A DNA stretch of 64,000 nucleotides from Chelydra serpentina (lineage: Eukaryota > Chordata > Testudines > Chelydridae): assembly GCA_037349315.1 (NCBI GenBank), contig JBAIAC010000033.1:12170001-12234000 (forward strand). Direction: 5' to 3'. The translations under genes were made by a program, and so were the position numbers. Of the stretch, positions 1 through 13,479 are shown piece after piece (the stretch's first letter is position 1; each line of letters begins with the position of its first letter). The notes under the pieces are model-generated. The model made no database searches and was not told where the DNA came from. It saw only the letters and a program-made list of their open reading frames with translations.

Positions 1-3000
1 ATCTCAAAAGAGACTGAAATATACACACAGACATCTGCAAACTAAAACGTCCAAGTTTCTACTGAAGCTCTTATTACTGGACCCTACCAGAAAGCATATA
101 CCTTGCTTTATAATCCAGGGTTTGGTACAGTACAGCAATTCTTGTATTCCTAACTTTCAAATGTCTCACCTGGTTAACAAAAGTTTGCATGAACAAGGAT
201 AACTTGTATACAAAATTCCAGTCCAATGTAAAATGACAAAGACAAGATATCTTGCCCCCTTAAACAGACTCCAAATGCTCCCACTTCATGGTTTAAAATA
301 AAAATATTGACAAAACCTTATTATAGTTCCAATTCAAAAAACCACTTAAGTACCAGATTAAGTCCCGATGACAACAAGCGCATCTCCAAATACTTTGCTG
401 ATCTGGGAATCTAAAATTACATCAATGGATGCCATTAGGATATATTTACACAAACAAGAAAGGAGACCGCTGATGCCTTGAAGCAACAAGCTCCCAGACA
501 CAAAATGTTATTTTTGAAAGAAAATAGCATAAGCAAAAACATTCAATTAAATGAGTTCAACGTTTCATTCTGTTTTGAGCTGGAAAAAAGGAGACAAGTA
601 CAGCGTGGAAGAGGAAATGCTTTGAAACAAATAGCCAATAATTCTGTTAAACTTCATCTAAAGTATTTTTCTTGTATCAGACAGTCCTGTTGGAGAGGGC
701 AAAGGTTTTTAAATGTTGTTTCTGCAAGACTCTACAGACGCAAATAAACAAAATATAAAAGACAGTACTTGAACAGTATAGCATCTCAGATGTTCTGACT
801 CTTTCTCCCTGACTCTCTTGAGAAGTCTACAGTAGGGATTTATGCTGATTTTGCATTCATTGATTAGAGTTTTCACATTATGTCTCATGACATTTTGTGG
901 TGTCCCTAAAGTCTTTTGGAAAAGCTTCTCTAGATGATGTTATCTCACAGTAAACCTAAATATATCCATTGTGAAATTTCATAAAAGGAATAAAAAACTC
1001 CTGCCATCATCACTGTATGCTGTTCAGCTACCATCTTTCCTTTCTGAGCGTCCTTTATAGACGTGGAACTGCACTAGTTTTGCTAGCTGCTCCAGTTGAA
1101 CACTACAGGGGAAGGGCAAGATTTGCCCCTAAACTCTTAGGCAGCGATTTCATATCACATTCCTATGTAGCTCCAGGCTCAGACTTACAATAGTGTGAAA
1201 AGTAAGAGAAGGTAGGATAAAATAAGATAACCAAGTCATGTTTTTAAAACACCCTGGTTTATCCCATGGGGAAAATATATATTTTCCATAGATTTCATAA
1301 AATATATTGTGAGAGATTTTATACACTGGCAGCTTTTCATGTTATACAGGATTATGTGGATTCACATCCAATGCAGACACTGCAGAGTAGTACTAGGGAG
1401 TATGGAGGGCAGGATGGGACTAGAAGCATAGCCGTTTATGGTAGCAGTATGTTTCTATCACTGGGGATAGGGAGAATAAGAACAGTCTACATAAAGGACT
1501 GTGTTTTTAAAAGGCATGCTCCACATCTTTTAAACATGCTCATTGCTGATGCTGCTATATCCTACCCACCTAGGAATCCCTCCTCTGCTACTGCCACTAA
1601 ATGGTACAGATACCAGAATACAAAAGGACAGAGTTAATTCTCCTCTCTCTCTGCTCTTGAAATGTTCCCATTGCTCCCATATTCCTGCAAGTCATAGTTC
1701 ATTTCTTACTCCTTTTATTTCCAGTTTGTTTGTCTTGATCCTAAAATTACCAAATGTTTTCTAAACAACAGGCCCCCTGAATTTGAATATCAGCCTATTT
1801 GCACATCCTAAATTGCTTTGCCAAAAGAAGTTTCAAAATAAGATTTCAGCAAATGACAAGTCACAGAGAAAGCAGGTTATTTTTCACTCCCTTTATCAAA
1901 GTGGTTGGAAGTTCTCATTTCAAAAAAGGTGAAACAAACATAAAGACTATGGGAAAATGTTAATCTGTATCTAGAACATCATAACAAACTGCCCTTAAAA
2001 ACCAGTTCCGGTTGACTGTCACCATGTCCCCTTAAAACTTGAGGATGGTACAATATGGAAAAAAAGATGAGTTGGACAACACAGGATAAAGATTTCAGTG
2101 CATAGAGGTGCATGCAACGATTTTCTATTGGTGAGCAGAGAGATGAAGACCAAATGGTACATAGAACCCGCTCGCATTGTTAGAAATAAATTGTCACAAA
2201 TCTCCTTCCACACTCATCTCCACTCAACCACAGGACTGACTCTTCCCATCCCATCCCCCACTCATCTTCCCATTCCAAATCCCATTTTTCCTCCGAAGAA
2301 TCCTCCCCAATCTCTCCTCTTGATCCCCTCCAGGCCTTCCCAGTTTCTCCTCTTCTTAACAGACCTCCCAGTTTCCCAGCGCCTGTTCTTTCTACTGTTC
2401 CGCAGTTTCTCTCTTAGGATGCTCCCCTTGTTTCCCCTCCCGCTTCTTGTAGTCCCTCAGTGACCACTCTTCCCATAAGGCCTGGTGCTAATGCCATCTC
2501 TCAATCCACCACCACCACCACAAGACCTGAGTATCTCCCTCTCTACCTAATGCTGATGCCAGCCTCTATAGTAATAAGCACAGCAGTAAAGAGGACTCAG
2601 TAGCCTTAGAGGGGTTAGGGGGAAGCATTCACTGGGTCTTTCAGGGAGCATTAAAAACTGTAAGGAAGTAACCCCCACAGTGGCAAAGGGGCTGGAAGTA
2701 CTTTCTGCCCCTTTCCCCTTTGCAGGAGAAAACAGAAGAGAGATGAGCAAGTAACAGGAGCTGGGCCGTGGGCCTGCACATTCTATTCACCAGGGGAAAT
2801 TAAAGGGCCTCCTGTAGAGGTGGTGTCCAGACTGGTGCACTAGAGATGCACCCTTAATCCACCACTAAGTGAGTCAAGTAAAGAGAATGCATCAGTCACC
2901 AGGAAGTATGTTGGTGGCTAATTTTGTTACTAGCTCATTAAGTTCTTGTTGTGACGAGTACTCATCATCCCCTTCAGTATTTGATTCTTGTTGAAAATGC

Positions 3001-3329
3001 ACAATACTCATTTATTTTATACTGTGAAGCCTGGCTGGTTTCTCCCCATCCCTGTCAATCCCAACACTTCGAGGCAGAGACGCAATCAATTTTACAGCGC
3101 GTAACTACAGTATCACTGGCTTGTTCTTGTTTGAATTTTTAAAAAACCAACAACAATGTACAGAAAGGAGTTTTCAATCTAATGATAAATGGATATTTGC
3201 CTTTTCCTTCTATTATTTTTGATTATACTCTATAACTCCAGAAGAAATGACAACTCTGTAAAGTTCACTGGCTGTTGGCCTTTAGCCATTTGAGTATCCA
3301 ACTATTTGCACGCCAGTTAATGTTCATTT
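1..3329. other. No gene recognised; left part of CHRNA7 intron 2
   Basis: This stretch is downstream of CHRNA7 exon 2 on the minus strand, so it should be intronic. I see no coding exon with family resemblance. A C/T-rich tract runs from about 2220 to 2460. The remaining open frames look like chance. Confidence 0.5.
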
Positions 3330-3607
3330 GGGCTCGGTCTACACTTAGCAGTTTTGCCTGCATAGCTATGATGGTTAGGAGTGTGGGAAAAAATGTTTTG
3401 CCCCTCATCATCATAGCTATGCCGGCAAAAGCTCCAGCCTATATGCAGTTATATCAGTGACAAAACCTCCCAGCATAGCTTATTTCACTCAGAGAACTGG
3501 TATAAGTATAGCAGTAAAGGAACTCTTTTGTTGATAGAAATTACATCCCCACTAGGAGGATTTGACAGTACAGCTATACTGGCAAACCCTTTCTAGTGTA
3601 GACACAG
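3330..3607. mobile_element. Harbinger-type MITE remnant
   Basis: The ends carry the inverted motif GGTCTACACT / AGTGTAGAC, the same terminal motif as the full Harbinger element at 56474-61607. The interior contains repeated tatagct-type words and is non-coding. A clean TWA target duplication is not visible, so the copy is old. Confidence 0.55.
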
Positions 3608-4950
3608 ATTAACATATATGGTCCAAATTAATTCCAGGTGTAACTGCATTGACTTCAGTAAGGCTACATCACATACGTCTATATTTTTAAAGCCTTTCAA
3701 TGTAATTAATTTTGTTATAAACAGCACCTTTAATTATTAAAATAAATAATTTTTAAATTTCTTTCATCTTTTCATGCTATTTGTTTGCTTTCTGTATTTC
3801 AGCTCAAACAAATATAGACTAATTAGTTTTCTTATTGTCTAGCTAACCAGTTCCTTGTCAATTTCACTTTCAGGTTTTCAGGCATCAGCATAATGCTGAA
3901 ATGGGTTAAATGCACTGCAAAGGGGGCATTGGTTTGCTTCTTTTTTTTTTAATGAAACTTACTTTTGGAATTAAATAAATATGAAACACTCCGATTGGTC
4001 TTAGGTTTTATAAAAACGTACTTGTACAAGAGGCACAGCCTACAGAGGGGACCACGCTGCGTTGTGAGAAATCCTGCAGGGGAAGGCACATACTCAAGCA
4101 GGAACTCTGCAGCTGGAGGCCATGTTGGAAATGAGATCAATGTTGTGGAAGGCTTTTTTGAAGTCTATTTGGAGTTCAGCTAAGGTACGTTGCACCATGT
4201 TGAAGTTTGCATTTGTAACTGTATGTAATTACATATTAGACCAGAAGAAGTGGCAGCCAGATTTTCAAGTGCTCATCATCCAGAGTGCTGAACTCTTTTG
4301 AAAGTCTGGCCCCAATAAGGAGTGCTGAGCTCTTCTGATAATTCTGGCACTATCAAGGCAGGAAGGCACAATCAGACGAAATCTAAATAAGTACGTGGGT
4401 GCAGAAAGCACATACGGAGAGCCAGAGAATCCAGTCAGGGGCCACCCTTCCTTCCCAGCATCTCTCTGGACCCAGAACTGAGCTGAGAAGCCTCCTCTAC
4501 TCTGGGGCACTAGGACCCAAGTGGTGCCTCTGCTCCTCTCCCCCGATGTGTCCTTAGGGAAGAACTGCTGAGAGGAACCAGCCAGAGACTCCAGCTAGTA
4601 GGAACAGCTGCAGAAGCAGCCAAAGCAGGGGCCTTTGGACATTCAGGGAACTTTCTACAGTTGAGTGGACTTCCTCTGCCTGCACTGACTGGCTGTTTGC
4701 TCCAACTCTCTCCTTCCCACTCCCTTCAACTCAGCTTCCACCTACATCAGCCCCTATTACCCTCTTGTCCCCCGCCCTGTCTCCCTTTCCTTCAGGGTGC
4801 TCTCTCCCTTCATTTTTTTTTCCATTTAGCTGATCACCTCCTAATTAAGCCCACCCCACTCCCCCCAAAAATGTGAAACTAACGTGTTTGCTGTCATCAC
4901 ATTGTTCATTATGCTTCTGTTTCACACCCCCTCCCCCAGCTGGTGCTTGT
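3608..4950. other. No gene recognised (CHRNA7 intron 2)
   Basis: AT-rich intronic sequence passes into ordinary sequence with a C/T-rich patch at about 4680-4870. No exon or well-defined repeat was identified. Confidence 0.4.
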
Positions 4951-4954
4951 CTTG

Positions 4955-5090
4955 TCCATTTAGACTGTAAGCTCTTTGGGGCAGGGACAGGCTGTAACTC
5001 TGGATTTGTACAGCACCTAGCACAATGGGGCCCCATTCTTGGTCGGTTCTTAGGCACTACCATAACAAACAGTAACTACTACTACCATCG
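4955..5090 (+). repeat. L2/MIR-type 3' tail fragment
   Basis: The sequence gactgtaagctctttggggc followed by cagcacctagcacaatgggg is the conserved tail shared by L2 LINEs and MIR-like SINEs in amniotes. Related copies are at 7585-7725 and 27290-27425. Confidence 0.65.
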
Positions 5091-5329
5091 CCCTGTATAC
5101 CGTCCAATGGGGAAGCTAGTACCATCTACAGCACTAGTCTACTGCTGTGCCTGTGCTTCTGACCCACATCATAGTTGACCTCTCCCAATACTATGTGCCC
5201 ATGCAGGTGCAGCCACACCCATCCTTCCCTCCCTACTGCACCTACAGACACGCTGCCTGTAATTTCTGTCCTCCTATCCAGTGTCCCACCAGTTCCTAGG
5301 TCGATGCACCATCAACCCATAGTACTCAT

Positions 5330-5640
5330 TGCCAGGGGATGTTGTGAAGGCCAAAAGTATAAATGGGTTAAAAAAAGAATTAGATAAGTTCATGGAGGAT
5401 AGGTCCATCAATGGCTATTAGCCAAGATGGTCAAGGATGCAACCCTACACTCTGTCTGTCCCTAAACTTGACTGCTAGAAGCTGGGACTGGAGAACAGGG
5501 GATGCATCACTGGATAAATTGCCCTATTCTGTTCATTCCTTCTGAAGCATCTGGCACCAGCCACTGTTGGAAGACCAGATACTGGGCTAGAAGGACCATT
5601 GGTCTGACCCAGTATGGCCATTGTTATGTTCTGATGTGCC
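5330..5640 (+). mobile_element. CR1-like LINE 3' fragment
   Basis: The fragment contains aattagataagttcatggag, ggtccatcaatggctattag and tctgacccagtatggc. This is a 3' end of a CR1-like family common in turtles. The reverse complement of the same segment opens the copy at 30338-31085, which supports a shared family. Confidence 0.65.
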
Positions 5641-7049
<1,409 letters not shown>

Positions 7050-7584
7050 TTAGGAATCTACTGCCAGCATCATGATGTAAAAGAATGCAGCGCTCAGAAA
7101 TGCTTTCCACTCAGAATCTGCTCCCATTAGCCAAATCAGGCATTATGTTACCTTTTATTTTATATTTCCTTCTTCCAAGAAATGCTACCATAATTCATGT
7201 ATTACATCTGTTCCATTAATTACCTTAGCAAACTCTTATTCCAAAACTGCTACCACTCACCTCTTCTCTTCCCTGACTCTCAGTAGGTAGAACTTCTGGT
7301 TGATGTGTCTCACCTTTCAGAATCTGCCACTCTGACCAATTCCCCTCTTTAGCCAGGGCGAGCAATTTCCAAATGTTAAGATCAATGTGTCAACATCTGC
7401 ATCCTTTGGATCAGGGATGAGTACTAGTGAGATGTAGCAGTTTTTAAAGGATGAAATACACTGCTCATAATTTGATACTTGCTGTAGCATAGCTGTAACT
7501 AGAAAAACTGAAGAATGTGATATACCTGAAAAGGACAGGACAATGACAGAATAACTGGAGGTTACAAGGACAACCAAAGTACCC

Positions 7585-7725
7585 ATATCCTTGGACTGTA
7601 AACTCTCTGGGGCAGGGATAGTCTTCTTGCCCTGTGCTTGAACAGCGCCTAGGACAATGGGGTCCAGGTCCATCACTAGGATTCCGAGGCTTTACAGTAA
7701 TACAAATACTAAATCACACCACTGG
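7585..7725 (+). repeat. L2/MIR-type tail fragment in CHRNA7 intron 1
   Basis: The words ctctggggcagggatagtc and cgcctaggacaatggggtcc match the tail at 4955-5090, in the same orientation. The rest of the intron (7009-8582) has no exon that I recognise. Confidence 0.6.
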
Positions 7726-8590
7726 AGAAATTTTATCATCTTTGTGCACCTCAAAGCTCCATATCATTCCAGAGAAGGCACTGATTCTGTCATTTACTTT
7801 TGGTGAGAGAGAAATCATACATCTGGGGTGAAGGTATGGAAGAGCCAATACAGGAGAGAATTAAGAGGACTGTATACAAATGGAAATCCACATCACTGTA
7901 GGAATCAGTCCTTTTTGTGTTTGACCTGTGTGTCTGTCCCCATCCCAAAGCAATGTCATCTGTCCCCCTCCTCTCACCCCTCTGCTTATTTCCTGATCAC
8001 CAACCCTGTGTTCCCCACACGAAGGAAGCCAGGGTCCCTACCCTGAGGAGCTTACTGTCTAAAAGCCGGGGGTATGTTTCCCCTCCCCCTCATCTTTTAG
8101 CCCCTACCCCTGCCAAGGGGGTAAAAACTATTGAGGCTGATCCCAGACAGTGATCTGGGCTAGGGAACAGTTTTCACTCCACTGGTCTGAGCACCAATGC
8201 AACAGCAGGATGTGGGGAGAGAGGACAATATGGGGGTGGGCATCAGTCCACCCACCCCTGCAGAAGAGTCCTGCAGAAGACTCTCCAAAAAGGATGTAAA
8301 GGCAACTGCCTTTCTTCCTAACCCCCCTGGGTATCCCTCACATGCCAGCACATTAGGGATCACATCCCCTCCTCTCAGCTTGCCAAACACAGCCCATGGC
8401 TACCTGTTGGGCTAGGGGCCGTTTGCAGAGCATCTGCACAGTGGCCCCATCACCAAGGCTACACCTGATGACTAAGAACCAGGAGAGTAAACTCCAGCCC
8501 GAGCCCTGTGGAGAGAAGGGGCTTAGCAGAGCCTCGGAATCGCAGCCACAGGGGGCGGAAAGGGGACGAGGAGCACAAAAGTCCACTCAC

Positions 8591-8645
8591 CACGTACGAG
8601 CCCCACAGCCACGATCAGCCCGACCGTCAGCTCCCGGAGTCCCAT
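8591..8645 (-). CDS. CHRNA7: CHRNA7 coding exon 1 (signal peptide), neuronal acetylcholine receptor alpha-7
   Basis: This exon starts the alpha-7 nicotinic acetylcholine receptor subunit, a homopentameric ligand-gated cation channel of the plasma membrane. It reads MGLRELTVGLIVAVGLVR, a short hydrophobic signal peptide very like the chicken alpha-7 leader as I recall it. The exon is 55 nt (18 codons plus one base), the length I expect for alpha-7 exon 1. It is followed on the minus strand by the donor gtgagt at 8585-8590. The split codon G|TG joins in frame to exon 2 at 7006. The ATG at 8643-8645 was chosen because it gives the family's leader length. Further upstream codons in this frame are GC-rich and do not resemble the family. 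Intron 1 is about 1.58 kb. Confidence 0.9.
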
Positions 8646-9110
8646 CCCAAGAGCCAGCCTCGCTGGGGAAGTGCAGCAGCTGCAGAGCCCCAACCCCAGA
8701 AGCAAAGTTCAGCTCGAGCCCCGAATGAGCCAGGCAGCGGCCGAGAACAGGCTCTCGGAGCAGGGCAAAGAGAGGGAACGAGGCGCAGAGCGGAGCCTGG
8801 AAGGCGAGTGCTTGGGGCACACAGGGCTGAGGGGCTCTGGGGGACGGGGCTCCAGCTCCTCTTCCTGGTCCCAGCTCCCTTCCTGGGCTGGCCCCGGATC
8901 TCTCCTTGAGATGCTGCCAGCTCAGGCACCGCACAGGAATGCTAATGACCGCCCTCCTCCTCCACGTGATGGATTTCCCTACTTTCCTTAATCCCTCTGG
9001 CCCCTCAGGCGGGCAGAGGGGAGGCAGAGACGTTGCCGTTGCTGCTGCAGCAGGAGAAATGCAGCCCGTTCAATGGAGCAGCCCTAGCTTTATAGGGCTG
9101 TGCGTGTGAG
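8646..9110 (-). promoter_or_regulatory. CHRNA7: Presumed CHRNA7 5'UTR and promoter, GC-rich
   Basis: The DNA immediately upstream of the CHRNA7 start codon is rich in G+C and CpG between about 8480 and 9110. It then drops to ordinary composition. Such an island over exon 1 is the usual promoter form of this gene. No transcription start can be read from sequence alone. Confidence 0.5.
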
Positions 9111-9960
9111 CTAAGAGCGGATCTCACTCTCCACCCCTTCCCTCCCTCCTGGCTACTCAGCCCTGTGACAGTCACAACTCCCCTCTGGCCCCATCCCACT
9201 GCCAGCCTCTGTCTGCAGTTCACTCCACGAGGGGCACTTCACTACCGCAGGATCCAGCTCCTCTTGCTCACGTTTTAACCACCAAGCTGAGCCGGAGCCT
9301 TCTCCTTTGGGGTGCGAAGCACAGGGGGAGACAGGAGCTCTGGCTCATCCCTGCCTGCTGAGACCCTTCTCTCTGCACAGCAGCCAGATGCTGGGGTGGC
9401 CACAAATCCAGCAATACCTAGTAAATGGAGTTGACTCAGCAGTATGGGGGTTCCTCTCCTGGGACAAATAAGGGAAAAGCAAAACTTGTGCCAACCTTGC
9501 ATTTATTTCTAAGGCAGGAATATACATTCTGGTGAGCCCTTAAGTGAGATCACCTTATTGGAACCTGATAAGCTTTAAGTGCAATTAAAGGTCCAATTAC
9601 TGGAAAACTGAGAATAAGAGTCCCCACTCCTACCTCGCTCAACCCCCTGCACACTGGTCTTCAGCAACATAGCGCCTGATCCTCTAGTGTGGTGCAGCAG
9701 CCAGCATGAATTAGTCCTAAACTCAATTTAACTGGCCCCGGGGGGGAGGATTATCCCACATAAGATGCTCAGCTAGTACAGAGGTGGCTTTATGCCTCTC
9801 TCACTCCAGGCTGCTGGGGTACCAAGGAAAAAGAGAGCATGGCTGGGACCTCCTATGCCATGCTGCTCCTCAGCAGTGCCTTCAGCTCCAGGAGCCATTG
9901 CAGACTGGCCCTGGCATGAATTTACTGCTCTAATATGGCAAAGAAGGGTACTGGTCTATC

Positions 9961-9998
9961 CAGTCCCTTATCCTGCACTGCAGCAGGATAAGGGACTG
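9961..9998. repeat. Perfect 16-bp inverted repeat with 6-bp loop
   Basis: The arms are cagtcccttatcctgc (9961-9976) and its exact reverse complement (9983-9998), separated by actgca. It lies 1.3 kb upstream of the CHRNA7 start codon and is not part of a longer element that I can see. Confidence 0.9.
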
Positions 9999-11389
9999 CA
10001 GAGGAGAGCTATATGTCACCTTTGCCCCTTCCCCAACCCTGATTTGCACTGTGTGCACTGCAGCCATAGCCAAGGATCTGTCCCCTAGTCACATTTGTTT
10101 TGGGGGGCAGGTGGAATCAGATAACGTTGTAGATGCATGAACCATTTTGTGCTCTTTAGATCCCAGCTGATGCACAGAGCTGGGAGCTCAGGTGTGAGAT
10201 GGTTATTTTTGCAGTGTCTAGAATACCACGTAATTTAAAAAGAGTTGCAGGAAAAATCCATGGCCCCTGATTTATTGATTATGCTAAACACATTTTTTAA
10301 AGGACACCAGAAAGTCAGCCATATCCAATGATCTGGGACAGAGCCCACAGTCTCAAACCCTCGCCATGCTACTCACCCAGTGAGATTTAGGTCTGTTTGC
10401 TCTTACACTGAAGCAACAAAAATATTAGTCTTCTGAGGTCTGGTTTCCTTTCCTTAAAAAAAAATTGCCTTTACATGCAATTAATATTTGTATGCTCTTC
10501 CTTAAGGGTTTCAGTCCTCCTGGGTGCCAAACACTGGATATTCAGCATCCTTCACATCCATGGACTTCAACAGGCATTGAAGCCACTCAGCGGGACCAGG
10601 CTTCTAAAGCTGTTCAGGAGTGTATTAAAATATCAGATTACTTTATACCCAGTAGTGTTTCTATATTTGCTTGTCTTTCAACCAAAGGACTCTGAAGCAC
10701 TTTAACAAACCTAAATTTATACACAAACCCCATACTTCATCACCAGTGAAACGTAGTCATAACTCCGACTAGCCAGTGATCAACAGCCACCCTTATCCCC
10801 CACCATACACACCCTTGCTTAAACCTTCTGTGACGCTCAGTTTTGCAAAGAGACATCTCCATTTTGTTGGATAGCTTTACGAATTGCTAATTCATAGATC
10901 AGCATCTGTGGGGCATTTTACAGTTCACTAAACCGTAACTTATAGTAAAAGCACATTTCCAGGGAAACAAACACTTAGGCTACTGCCTTAAAACCATAAA
11001 TCCTAAGTAATCAGTGCTTAAGAGAGAAAAAATGTGAATTTGCCACAACTCTGTACTTTTGATTGGAACTGGCTAGAAATAGTCAAAATACAAATGTATT
11101 AATAGGGTTTTTTTAATGTACCTATTTTGCCAGAAATGTTCACTTAGCCTGAAATCCATAGCCCATGTGCAGAACCTGAATAAATGGCTGGGGGTGGGAA
11201 GGAGCTTGGGCATATGTAGATGAAATTTTTCTCCTAGCAGCAGAACACACAGTGGATCCCAGCAGTTCATGGATATACTGACTCTGCCTCCACCTTCTCA
11301 TGCTCTTGCTCTCTCTCAGCTTAAGCACACATCCCTAGTCCCTGCACAAATACAGATACTGGTGTGAAGGAGTGCCACCATGATGTTTA

Positions 11390-11605
11390 GGTCTGGTCTA
11401 CATGCCATTTTGTACCAATTCAATTATTTCAGTTAGGGACTTGTTTTCCTACTGAAATTAATTAATCCCTCCTGTGGATGTAGCTGTACTGTTACACTTT
11501 ATTCCCCTTACCTTATAAGAAGAAACTATACTAATTTAACTGCATGTGCAGTAGAGGGGCTGTATCACTAACTATACATGGTACAATGTGTGCGTAGACA
11601 AGTCC
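11390..11605. mobile_element. Harbinger-type MITE
   Basis: The left end reads TTA then GGTCTGGTCTACAT and the right end reads GTAGACAAGTCC then TCA. This fits Harbinger termini with a decayed TWA target duplication. It has no coding capacity. Confidence 0.6.
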
Positions 11606-12447
11606 TCAGTCCCACAGTATGTAGAAAGATGCAGAGTCCTTCATGCATAACCTCTCTTCCCAGCCCCCTTCCACACAGCACAGCCAGGGTGCTTCCGTTG
11701 CACTTGGGCCTTTCTGTAGCCACATTAAGGGAGCCAGCGAATTTCACTCCTAAGGATTGACTGAATTCTGCTGAGGCAGCAAAGTACAAACTGCAACTCC
11801 CTGCACGAGCAGATACCAGTGTATTTCAGACAAAGGATTCAGTCTTGGGGAGGGTGGCAATGTTTGCACTACCCTTGTTCATGATGTGTCATTGTAGTTG
11901 AGACTCCATTGGATCTCCACCAGGCATTGCATGTGAATCACCACTCCCGCTGGCCATCCCTGGCCACATTTTAGGTTATGCTGGCTTGCTGTGTACTCCC
12001 CTCTCCAACACCATAATGCAAGATTTACCGGTACAAATCAACCCTTCTCCATGCAGACTTGCTGTGGTCAGGAGCTCCATGACATGGGTTATACTGTGTA
12101 AGGTCAGATGGAAAGTTAACAGCAGTGCCGGGGGGTCAGTGACTGAGGTGGTGACTGGTTAGAGTGTAGGATCCATTTCTGATTACTTTTAGTTGTTAAA
12201 ATGGCTGTAAGTAAGTTTAGCCACCCCATAAATAGCTGTAACACTGTATTTCTGAGAAACATCAAGGTTCATTTCATGACAAACACATGACTGAATAGAA
12301 AAGATCCTGGTGCAGTTCTAATGTACAACATTTGGAAAATAATCATGATAAATGCAACATTTATTATGTATTTTAAACTATTTAACTGTGTTTCCCATTT
12401 ACAATTTTTAAAGTATTTTAAGTCAATAAGTTATTGACTTAAAGTTA

Positions 12448-12602
12448 CAAAGAGTCCTGTGGCATCTTATAGACTAGCAGACGTATCGGAGCATAAGCTT
12501 TCGTGGGTGAAAGCTTATGCTCCAATACATCTGTTAGTCTATAAGGTGCCACAGGGCTCTGTCACTTCTACAGATTCAGACTAACACGGCTACCCCTCTG
12601 AT
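12448..12602. mobile_element. Fold-back retroposon copy A
   Basis: A unit containing cttatagactagcag and gcataagctttcgtgggtga is followed at once by its inverted copy, giving a hairpin of about 50-bp arms. It ends in agactaacacggctacccc. Near-identical flanks, acttaaagtta (12437-12447) and acttgaaagtta (12603-12614), look like a target-site duplication of LINE-type length. The family may be Penelope-like, but I cannot confirm that by eye. Confidence 0.75.
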
Positions 12603-12792
12603 ACTTGAAAGTTATTACTTTCCGTTCAAATCCCTGACCTCAGATTACGTGCTATTGCTACTATAGTTTAGTGTCCCGGGCAACTGCATCTGAGCAGATA
12701 TTTGCTATTGTTTTGCTTATCTGTGATAGAACACAGTGAGTGTTCATCAGATAATACAGAAAACAGCAGTTTATCAGTCACTGTTAGTTTTG

Positions 12793-13126
12793 CAGAAGCG
12801 ACAAAGGGTCCTGTGGCACCTTATAGACTAACAGAGGTATTGAAGCATAAGCTTTCGTGGGTCAATACCCACTTCTTCGGATGCAAGCAGTTCCACACGG
12901 ATGGGCAGTTCTTAAAACATATTTGGGCAATGATCGTGTGTTGAAATCTCTAATACTCACTGGGAGGCACATGCAGTGGCAACAAATGCAGTTCCACTGC
13001 TTGCATCCGAAGAAGTGGGTATTGACCCACGAAAGCTTATGCTTCAAAACCTCTGTTAGTCTATAAGGTGCCACAGGACCCTTTGTCGCTTCTGCAGATC
13101 CAGACTAACACGGCTACCCCTCTGAT
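12793..13126. mobile_element. Fold-back retroposon copy B with captured hAT segment
   Basis: The left arm (12793-12890) and right arm (12997-13094) are inverted copies of 98 bp that differ at about one base. The loop of 106 bp (12891-12996) is not part of the repeat family. It matches 14809-14908, part of a hAT transposase gene. The right end continues to the family terminus ggctacccctctgat. A 13-bp direct repeat, actgttagttttg, flanks the whole (12780-12792 and 13127-13139). Copy A, 190 bp away, is the same family without the insert. Confidence 0.85.
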
Positions 13127-13479
13127 ACTGTTAGTTTTGAACTCTGATGGGCCACTTACCCCAAACCCTAATTATCTAAGATACTCACCTAAGTTACCTA
13201 TCACCTGTTTAGTTATCTCTAAAGGGCCTGTCACTGGGTGCACTCATGACCAGGAAGGAAAAGCAACAGCTTGTGCACAGCCTGAGCAGGGCAGAACATT
13301 TCTGCTTGTTCACATACAAGGTGCTGTATTTCCTGCAGCCTCTTGGCGACACTGGCCAATGAGATGCAAGCTGAGGCAATAGAAAAGCCCTGCTCATTTG
13401 AAATCACACAATACACAAGGCGTGTCTAGTCAAGACCAATCCTTCACCTTCTCCCCGCAGGGGATACACTGTTCTGACA

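Larger units (their letters stand above)
9111..12430. other. Intergenic sequence upstream of CHRNA7
   Basis: No exon is supported. The stretch holds the palindrome at 9961-9998 and the MITE at 11390-11605, listed separately. The remainder is unique-looking or too diverged to name. Confidence 0.45.

Noticed and set aside
8396..8991. Several long frames on both strands around CHRNA7 exon 1
   Set aside because: They are shadows of GC-rich promoter DNA. Only the 55-nt minus-strand exon has family support.
12702..13074. Mirror-image frames on plus and minus with the shared peptide RLTEVLKHKLSWVNTHFFGC
   Set aside because: They are the two arms of the inverted retroposon read in opposite directions, not genes.
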